Shown here: positions 34,945 to 39,742 of the stretch, piece after piece
Numbering within the stretch: the stretch's first letter is position 1
How the letters are laid out: each line of letters begins with the position of its first letter
DNA from: Lachnospiraceae bacterium
GTDB lineage: Bacteria; Bacillota; Clostridia; Lachnospirales; Lachnospiraceae
Reading direction: 5' to 3'
Length of the DNA stretch: 39,742 bases
Assembly (NCBI GenBank): GCA_022510705.1
Contig: JAFLSX010000019.1
Location: 1-39,742, forward strand
Translations under genes and position numbers: made by a program
Notes under the pieces: model-generated
Databases searched by the model: none
Seen by the model: the letters and a program-made list of their open reading frames with translations, nothing else
What the model was told of the DNA's origin: nothing

Positions 34945-35358
34945 ATGGCAATCGTTGAAGAATTACTTCGTACAGAGGAAAACGGCACTATCAGCTTCGG
35001 CAACCATAAGCTGGCACAGAAGACGAAAAAGGAAGATTACGAGCACCTGGGTGATCTGTATAAGGTAAAAACCTATCGGGAGATCACTAAACTTGAGAAA
35101 AACGGAATGTTGTTGTATGAATCCGTACCGGGCACCAGCGTATTGGAGTTTAAAGAGAGCGGTGAGGGTGTAGAGTTTGTGGTAGAAGGCAGCGAGGATG
35201 CTCAGTTGACCGTAGGGCTGAAAGAAGATACGGAGTACGAAGTATTTGTAGACGGTAAGAGTACGGGTAAAATGAGTACGGGCTTTGGCGGCAAGTTAAA
35301 TATCAGCGTTGACTTGGAAGCGGCAGGCGAAGTTGCCGTGAAAGTAGTACAGGCCTAA
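34945..35358 (+). CDS. Conserved protein of unknown function between clpC and radA
   Basis: I do not recognise a named domain. The 137-residue protein (MAIVEELLRTEENGTISFGN start) looks like a compact, largely beta-strand protein: charged N-terminal helix, a KTYREITKLEKNGMLLYESVPG part, then repeated short strands with Val/Glu alternation (GEGVEFVVEG, TEYEVFVDGKSTGKMSTGFGGKLNISVDL). The last part resembles a small Ig- or lectin-like sandwich. There is no signal peptide. GGGAGGAAATACAA precedes the ATG. It sits 82 nt after clpC and 17 nt before radA, suggesting co-transcription with radA. Similar proteins occur in Lachnospiraceae, sometimes called endosialidase-like, a label I would not trust. 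Confidence 0.6.
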   Translation: MAIVEELLRTEENGTISFGNHKLAQKTKKEDYEHLGDLYKVKTYREITKLEKNGMLLYESVPGTSVLEFKESGEGVEFVVEGSEDAQLTVGLKEDTEYEVFVDGKSTGKMSTGFGGKLNISVDLEAAGEVAVKVVQA

Positions 35359-35375
35359 AGGAAAAGTGGAATAAG

Positions 35376-36746
35376 ATGGCAAAAGGAAAACGTGCGACGA
35401 GTTTTTTCTGCAGTAACTGCGGCTACGAATCCCCTAAATGGCTGGGGCAGTGCCCGGGATGCCGGGAATGGAATACCTTTGTAGAAGAGCCGACAGGTAC
35501 GGCGGCCTTAAAGAAGAGTAGTGTGAGAACGGACGGGAGCTTTAAACAGCAGCCGGCCGTTCTTTCTGAAATAGCCATGAGGGAAGATGAGCGGGTATCC
35601 ACGGGTATCGGTGAACTTGACAGAGTACTGGGAGGAGGTATTGTACAGGGCTCCCTGACTTTGGTGGGCGGCGATCCCGGTATCGGTAAATCCACACTGC
35701 TTTTACAGATGTGCCGTTTTTTGGCTTTAGCAGGGCATAAGGTGTTGTATATATCAGGAGAGGAATCCTTAAAACAGATTAAGATGCGTGCGGAGCGTAT
35801 CGGTACTTTTAATGACAATCTGCTTTTATACTGTGAGACCAATTTGGAGATCATTGAAGAGACCATCCGGCAATATACACCGGAGATGGTCATTATTGAT
35901 TCTATTCAGACCATGTTTAATGAAAATGTTTCAGCAGCGCCGGGCAGTGTGTCCCAGGTGAGGGAATCTACCGGTATTCTTCTCCGGTTAGCAAAGGGCA
36001 TGGGTATTTCTGTTTTTATCGTCGGGCATGTGACAAAAGAGGGAACGGTAGCCGGCCCCAGGGTATTGGAACATATGGTGGACACGGTACTGTATTTTGA
36101 AGGGGACCGTCATGCCTCTTATCGTATTTTGCGCGGTGTAAAAAACCGTTTTGGCTCCACCAATGAAATCGGTGTTTTTGAAATGCTGGAGGAGGGACTG
36201 AAAGAGGTAGAGAATCCTTCCGAGTATATGTTAAGCGGTCGTCCCAAGGATGCATGTGGCTGCATTGTGGCTTGTTCCATGGAGGGGACCAGGCCGCTGA
36301 TGATAGAAATTCAGGCGCTGGTTTGCCATAGCAGCTTCGGAATTCCGCGCAGACAGGCTACAGGTACGGATTTTAACAGGGTGAATCTGTTGATGGCGGT
36401 TTTGGAGAAGCGGCTGGGGCTGCAGATGAGCGGCTGTGATGCCTATGTAAATATTGCGGGTGGTATGAGAATACAGGAACCGGCAGTGGATCTGGGAATT
36501 GTTCTGGCGTTAGTTTCCAGCTTTAAAAACCGTTCTATAGACGAGAAAATGATGGTGTTCGGAGAAGTGGGATTAAGCGGAGAGGTACGTGCTGTGAGTA
36601 TGGCGGATAAACGGGTACAGGAGGCTAAAAAGCTGGGATTTACTACCTGTGTGCTGCCCAAAGCGAATGCGGATGTCTTGAAGGAAACGAAGGGTATTCG
36701 CATTGTGGGAGTATCCGGCGTGCAGGATGCTATAGATTTGATTTAA
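35376..36746 (+). CDS. radA: DNA repair ATPase RadA (Sms)
   Basis: The 456-residue protein has the complete RadA order: four-Cys zinc finger (C12, C15, C26, C29), RecA-like ATPase with Walker A GGDPGIGKST (K105), the RadA-specific KNRFGSTNE motif and a C-terminal Lon-like domain (from about 300). RadA drives branch migration of recombination intermediates and aids repair. An AAGGAA-type site precedes the ATG. It is followed by twin hairpins and tRNA-Trp. Length and motifs are fully typical. Confidence 0.96.
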   Translation: MAKGKRATSFFCSNCGYESPKWLGQCPGCREWNTFVEEPTGTAALKKSSVRTDGSFKQQPAVLSEIAMREDERVSTGIGELDRVLGGGIVQGSLTLVGGDPGIGKSTLLLQMCRFLALAGHKVLYISGEESLKQIKMRAERIGTFNDNLLLYCETNLEIIEETIRQYTPEMVIIDSIQTMFNENVSAAPGSVSQVRESTGILLRLAKGMGISVFIVGHVTKEGTVAGPRVLEHMVDTVLYFEGDRHASYRILRGVKNRFGSTNEIGVFEMLEEGLKEVENPSEYMLSGRPKDACGCIVACSMEGTRPLMIEIQALVCHSSFGIPRRQATGTDFNRVNLLMAVLEKRLGLQMSGCDAYVNIAGGMRIQEPAVDLGIVLALVSSFKNRSIDEKMMVFGEVGLSGEVRAVSMADKRVQEAKKLGFTTCVLPKANADVLKETKGIRIVGVSGVQDAIDLI

Positions 36747-36762
36747 TGAGCGCAAGCGAGCC

Positions 36763-36783
36763 GGAGCAGGCGTAGCCTGTTCC
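36763..36783. repeat. Small hairpin related to the adjacent terminator
   Basis: The arms GGAGCAGGC (36763-36771) and GCCTGTTCC (36775-36783) form nine pairs with one wobble and a GTA loop. It shares the AGGC-3nt-GCCT core with the terminator 20 bp downstream, and the surrounding GC-rich stretch differs from the AT-rich DNA after it. Confidence 0.5.
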
Positions 36784-36802
36784 TGGCGAGCGGCGAATGT
36801 CG

Positions 36803-36832
36803 ATCACAGGCTATGCCTGTGATATAATTTTC
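36803..36832 (+). terminator. Intrinsic terminator after radA
   Basis: ATCACAGGC (36803-36811) pairs perfectly with GCCTGTGAT (36815-36823) over a TAT loop; ATAATTTT follows. Confidence 0.65.
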
Positions 36833-36863
36833 GGAAAAATTCTAAAAACTTATATTTTTGTGC

Positions 36864-36892
36864 TTGCTTATACATACTTCCTATGCTATAAT
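36864..36892 (+). promoter_or_regulatory. Strong promoter of tRNA-Trp
   Basis: TTGCTT (36864-36869), a 17-nt spacer with extended TG, and a perfect TATAAT (36887-36892), 33 nt before the tRNA. Confidence 0.85.
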
Positions 36893-36924
36893 GAAGCTTG
36901 TTGATAACGTGCTATACGTTATAC

Positions 36925-36995
36925 AGGGGAATAGTACAGCGGTAGTGCGGCGGTCTCCAAAACCGTAAACGGGAGTTCGATCCTCTCTTCCCCTG
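36925..36995 (+). tRNA. trnW: tRNA-Trp (anticodon CCA)
   Basis: A 71-nt cloverleaf: acceptor AGGGGAA (36925-36931) pairs with TTCCCCT (36988-36994), discriminator G36995. The D-stem is GTAC/GTGC, the anticodon stem GCGGT/ACCGT, the anticodon CCA at 36957-36959, and the T-arm is GGGAG/CTCTC with TTCGATC loop. The CCA tail is not encoded. The D-loop is short (7 nt). It has its own promoter and terminator, so it is a single-gene unit. Confidence 0.95.
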
Positions 36996-37020
36996 CTGGG
37001 AAATAATTCTTATTAATGAA

Positions 37021-37058
37021 ATGCACCCCTTTATTGTAGGGGTGCATTTTTAATTTTT
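37021..37058 (+). terminator. Terminator of tRNA-Trp (possibly bidirectional)
   Basis: ATGCACCCCT (37021-37030) pairs with AGGGGTGCAT (37038-37047), 10 bp, followed by TTTTTAATTTTT. The minus side has a weaker T-rich stretch and may also end the CPBP gene. Confidence 0.85.
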
Positions 37059-37077
37059 GGCGTGCAAATTGGATTTT

Positions 37078-37971
37078 CTATTCTTCCGGTTTGGTTGCTT
37101 TGAAAAGCAATATCATCGCACATATGATTAATGGTAATCCCGCAAGAACCCCAACCGGCGCCGGACCCAGCAGTCTCATTGAGCCTGTATTTGTTATGCA
37201 GATGACCATAGGAATGGTAGCCGCAGCGTTGAGTGCTCCGTGAAATATGGATGGGATCCAGATGCATCCGGATTTTTCATACAGCCGGTCGCACAATATA
37301 CCTATCGCAATCGTAATAATACAAAACGTCAACATTCCAATGATCGGGAATCCAAAGTAATCTGTTCCATACTCATATCCTATAAGCCAGATCACCGGCC
37401 AGTGCCATATTCCCCAGATGACACCGCCGATCAGCCAGCCGCGTCTTTTGCCGAACTTTGCTTTTAGCTGGGGATACAAAAATCCCCGCCAGCCGGCTTC
37501 TTCACCAACTGCAACAAACATGTTGATAACCGGAGCGTATGTCAGACAGCCCACAAAATTGATCAGGATATACAGAGAGTAAGTCAATCCCTGCGCCTCC
37601 AACTGCCCCAGTATTTCAGGCCCGGCGGCCGCCACAAGATACTCCCCGCTTAAATCAAAATGTCCCGGAAAGACAGCAAAATAAAGAGCAGCGCCGATCA
37701 CTGTCAATAATGCGGGAAGAAACCATGCTGCAAGAAGAATCTTTATCTTCCCCTTGAGGTTGGGTTTCCATCCCATGCCCGAAAGCGTATGTCCGGATAA
37801 GAGCACTCCAAACAGCGGCACAAACATCATGACCGACATAAGCAGCTGTCCGAAGACAGCAAGCCCGTTTCGGTACAAAACTGCTACAACGACCTGCATG
37901 ATCCATGTGATCAGAAAGGTCCAGATCAGATACTTTATCGTTCCTTTTTTGTTGAAAGTTATATCATTCAT
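37078..37971 (-). CDS. CPBP-family intramembrane glutamic protease (CAAX-like)
   Basis: The 297-residue, multi-spanning membrane protein (about 8 helices) carries the CPBP motifs EEAGWRGFLY (E157, E158, R162), WHWP (H190) and FHGALNA (H244, N248), the expected active-site set. The family includes CAAX-type proteases, bacteriocin self-immunity proteins and anti-sigma processing enzymes. It overlaps the end of the upstream MerR gene by 8 nt, so both are translated from one message. Inference: it may act on or with the membrane-anchored regulator. The substrate is unknown. Confidence 0.88.
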   Translation of the reverse strand: MNDITFNKKGTIKYLIWTFLITWIMQVVVAVLYRNGLAVFGQLLMSVMMFVPLFGVLLSGHTLSGMGWKPNLKGKIKILLAAWFLPALLTVIGAALYFAVFPGHFDLSGEYLVAAAGPEILGQLEAQGLTYSLYILINFVGCLTYAPVINMFVAVGEEAGWRGFLYPQLKAKFGKRRGWLIGGVIWGIWHWPVIWLIGYEYGTDYFGFPIIGMLTFCIITIAIGILCDRLYEKSGCIWIPSIFHGALNAAATIPMVICITNTGSMRLLGPAPVGVLAGLPLIICAMILLFKATKPEE

Positions 37972-38698
37972 GGCTATCAGCCTCCTCTCTTGCCACTTCC
38001 ACGCAGAAGCCGTGATGGCCGCAGGAAGTGCAGGTAAGTTTACGGGTCGCAGGCGTATGCCTTGCCCAGAATGCTTCTCTAAATGTCGGTATAAAAACCG
38101 TATGACATTGCGGGCAGATGTAGGCTACACGGTGGAAGTAATACCGCGACATCAGGATCGCATAGGGAATGGCAATGACCGCCCATATCACAAACAGCCA
38201 CCAAAAGCCTTTCGTGATCCACAGGATGATGGATACCCACTGGAAAATGCTGATGGGAATACCGCTGATAAGAAGAGTTGCATGGAGTTTCTTCAATTTC
38301 TTCTTATTTGACATCGTGTATGCTATGTCACCAATGGATTCGACAGAGACCGCCTCTATGCTTTTTAGCTCTCGTTTGAGCGTTTCCAGTTTGTCCAGCT
38401 TCTCCTGACGCTCTCCGATCTCCTCCTGTAAAGCCTGTTCCTGTTGCTCCAGAAGCAATGAGATCACGCTGCCCGGATCGTCTTCGGAAAGCAGCTGAGA
38501 AATGGAGTCAATGGGAAGTCCCAGGTCTCTGAGGAAGCAGATGATCTTCATGCGCTTTAAGTCATCTTCCGAATAAAGCCGCCTGCCTCCTTCGGACAAT
38601 TCTGTCGGAACAAGGATGCCACGGGTATCATAATACTGCACCGTCCTGACTGTCACACCACAGAGCTTAGCGATCTCTCCTGTCGTGTATTTTGACAT
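37964..38698 (-). CDS. Membrane-anchored MerR-family regulator with zinc-ribbon tail
   Basis: The 244-residue protein has a MerR winged helix (1-70; YTTGEIAKLCGVTVRTVQYYD), a coiled coil (about 82-118), two transmembrane helices (about 140-162 and 165-184) and a C-terminal zinc ribbon (C195, C198, C223, C226). Both ends should be cytoplasmic. MerR proteins usually have a soluble effector domain, so a membrane hairpin plus ribbon is unusual. AAGGAGGTGA, nearly full-length complementarity, precedes ATG 38698. A promoter with a 19-nt spacer and internal dyad is just upstream, typical for MerR autoregulation. The CPBP protease is co-transcribed. The signal sensed is unknown. Confidence 0.88.
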   Translation of the reverse strand: MSKYTTGEIAKLCGVTVRTVQYYDTRGILVPTELSEGGRRLYSEDDLKRMKIICFLRDLGLPIDSISQLLSEDDPGSVISLLLEQQEQALQEEIGERQEKLDKLETLKRELKSIEAVSVESIGDIAYTMSNKKKLKKLHATLLISGIPISIFQWVSIILWITKGFWWLFVIWAVIAIPYAILMSRYYFHRVAYICPQCHTVFIPTFREAFWARHTPATRKLTCTSCGHHGFCVEVAREEADSHE

Positions 38699-38721
38699 AG
38701 CTTTTCACCTCCTTCACGTTA

Positions 38722-38752
38722 AGGATAGCTCATTACGCAGCGTAACATGCAA
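38722..38752 (-). promoter_or_regulatory. MerR-type promoter with 19-bp spacer
   Basis: On the minus strand, TTGCAT (38747-38752) and TATCCT (38722-38727) are 19 nt apart. That is the long spacing of MerR-activated promoters, which need the regulator to twist the DNA. It contains the dyad at 38733-38745. Confidence 0.75.
38733..38745. promoter_or_regulatory. Probable MerR operator dyad
   Basis: A perfect inverted repeat, TTACGC-A-GCGTAA, lies inside the 19-nt spacer of the MerR promoter, the place where MerR dimers bind. Confidence 0.7.
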
Positions 38753-38860
38753 CCCCTGACGCAAGGTTTTTGCAATTATTACTCAAAAATCTTCCGCCTC
38801 TGCAATTTCCATTAGTTGATTGTCTCTATTATAGTACATCCAGCAGGTATTTGCACGAAA

Positions 38861-38911
38861 AATAAGGACCCTAACCTCGATACACTGTGTATCAAAATTA
38901 GGGTTCTTATT
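38861..38911 (-). terminator. Long two-part inverted repeat, probable terminator of agcS
   Basis: A 14-bp outer stem (38861-38874 with 38898-38911; perfect except one G-T on +) encloses a 7-bp inner stem (GATACAC/GTGTATC). On the minus strand it is followed by TTTTT. It lies 80 nt beyond the AgcS stop. On + there is only a short T-run. Confidence 0.6.
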
Positions 38912-38934
38912 TGGAAGGTAATCCTTATTCATAC

Positions 38935-38964
38935 AAATGCTCCTCAGGTTTTTGAGGTGCATTT
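38935..38964. repeat. Second inverted repeat in the agcS-MerR gap
   Basis: AAATGC-T-CCTCA (38935-38946) pairs with TGAGG-T-GCATTT (38953-38964), one mismatch. A third small hairpin (ATAGGGAT/ATCCCTAT) lies at 38970-38988. Role unclear. Confidence 0.5.
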
Positions 38965-38992
38965 TGTATATAGGGATGCAATCCCTATCTCT

Positions 38993-39742
38993 TTAGTTGT
39001 TCTCAGCCTTCAATGCCTCTTCCTGCTCTTTTTGGATATTTTCAAAGAAGGAGAGCATGGGCTTTAAATCTTTCTCATTCTTGTCTTTCCTTAATTTCCG
39101 TCTGGTATAATTGTTGGTAATGGCAATGACGGTACCGGAAAGGGTCAGAACACCGATCAGGTTTGGAATTGCCATCAGACCGTTAAAAGTATCGGATAGG
39201 TCGATTGCCAAATCTGCATTCAGAACGGAACCGCCCAAAATAACAGCCAGGAACACAACTTTGTATAAAATTGTGGACTTGGTGCCGAATAAGAATTCCC
39301 ATGCTTTGGTGCCGTAGTAGCTCCAACCTAATACGGTGGAGAAAGCAAAGAGGGTTACCGCAAGGGCAATAAAGATACCGCCGAAAGTACCGAAGCTATT
39401 GTTAAATGCTTCCGCTGCCAGGGCCAATTTGGTACTGCCGCTGACAGATTCACCGGTATGCAGATTAACAACACCGCTGGTTAAAATTACCAGAGCGGTC
39501 AGGGTGCAGACAATGATGGTATCTACAAACACTTCAAAGATACCCCACAGACCCTGGGTAACGGGCTCCTTTACGTTGGAAGCAGAGTGTACCATAACGG
39601 AAGAACCTAAGCCAGCTTCGTTGGAAAAGACACCGCGCTTAAAACCCCAGGTAATAGCCTGCTTGATCACATAGCCACCCACACCGCCAGCCGCAGCTTC
39701 TAAGCTGAACGCATTGGTGAAGATGGATGCAAATGCCGGCCC
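38993..39742 (-). CDS. AgcS-family sodium:alanine/glycine symporter (5' truncated)
   Basis: The frame is open to the window edge, adding 20 residues (GPAFASIFTNAFSLEAAAGG) before the GTG at 39682, which is an internal Val. The visible 249 residues contain the family-typical FKRGVFSNEAGLGSSVMVHSASNVKEPVTQGLWGIFEVFVDT region (quoted in short: KRGVFSNEAGLGS) and several transmembrane helices, ending in a basic and acidic cytoplasmic tail. It imports alanine or glycine with sodium or protons across the cytoplasmic membrane. It is convergent with nothing and reads towards the MerR pair, separated by hairpins. Substrate inferred from family. Confidence 0.93.
   Translation of the reverse strand, partial: GPAFASIFTNAFSLEAAAGGVGGYVIKQAITWGFKRGVFSNEAGLGSSVMVHSASNVKEPVTQGLWGIFEVFVDTIIVCTLTALVILTSGVVNLHTGESVSGSTKLALAAEAFNNSFGTFGGIFIALAVTLFAFSTVLGWSYYGTKAWEFLFGTKSTILYKVVFLAVILGGSVLNADLAIDLSDTFNGLMAIPNLIGVLTLSGTVIAITNNYTRRKLRKDKNEKDLKPMLSFFENIQKEQEEALKAENN

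Noticed and set aside
38816..39067. 83-residue + frame in the MerR-agcS gap
   Set aside because: It is made of inverted repeats and the antisense end of agcS, with no ribosome site.
1..39742. Mobile elements, phage or toxin-antitoxin genes
   Set aside because: No transposase, integrase, phage structural gene or toxin pair was recognised; all larger frames are assigned to housekeeping, transport or signalling genes.

Overview
The window looks like chromosomal DNA of an anaerobic, probably spore-forming member of the Clostridia, most likely a Lachnospiraceae-type gut bacterium. Evidence for this is moderate GC with AT-rich spacers, strong AGGAGG ribosome sites, sigma-A promoters, a T-box leader on thrS, a collagen-like exosporium-type protein, DUF1540 and DUF6142-type proteins, ferredoxin-type aldo/keto reductases and an [FeFe]-hydrogenase-like sensor. 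The assignment rests on gene content only. I see no insertion sequence, phage, CRISPR array or integrase. Most genes are on the + strand; the exceptions are the collagen-like gene and the last three genes.

Layout. 1-3242: the 3' part of a Cache-sensor/MFS fusion, followed 6 nt later by a membrane-bound SpoIIE-type PP2C phosphatase with a substituted metal-ligand position. 3302-4339 (-): a collagen-like Gly-X-Y protein with a sigma-K-like promoter. 4512-9578: a redox group of two Fe-S aldo/keto reductases, a MmcQ/YjbR protein with a PUA-like tail, and a soluble chemoreceptor whose sensor is an [FeFe]-hydrogenase domain. 9729-12635: a MATE exporter and a GH43 glycosidase. 12761-16035: a SEC-C protein, T-box-controlled thrS and a Cys-rich DUF1540 protein. 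16161-20504: azlCD, a TPR lipoprotein and a HelD-like helicase. 20606-22309: pyrF and pyrE, each with its own promoter. 22361-24950: a 50-residue membrane peptide, a DUF6142-like protein and an M29 aminopeptidase. 25029-28520: purE-purM-purN-purD. 28548-31971: a zinc-ribbon/HTH protein, an SH3/transmembrane protein with an Arg-Gly-Pro-Ser-rich tail, and an RsiV-like lipoprotein. 32044-36746: a GntR regulator overlapping clpC, a small unknown protein, and radA. 36925-36995: tRNA-Trp(CCA). 37078-38698 (-): a CPBP protease and a membrane-anchored MerR regulator. 38993-39742 (-): the 3' part of an AgcS-type amino-acid symporter.

How genes work together. purE/M/N/D supply steps of IMP synthesis, and pyrE/pyrF the last two steps of UMP synthesis. 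thrS is governed by uncharged tRNA-Thr through its T-box. The GntR-clpC overlap suggests a clpC control route different from the usual ctsR-mcsA-mcsB-clpC operon. The best candidates for uncharacterised signalling modules are the MerR-membrane-zinc-ribbon/CPBP pair, whose promoter has the 19-bp spacer and dyad typical of MerR sites; the Cache-MFS/PP2C pair; and the hydrogenase-domain chemoreceptor. None of these functions can be proven from sequence alone.
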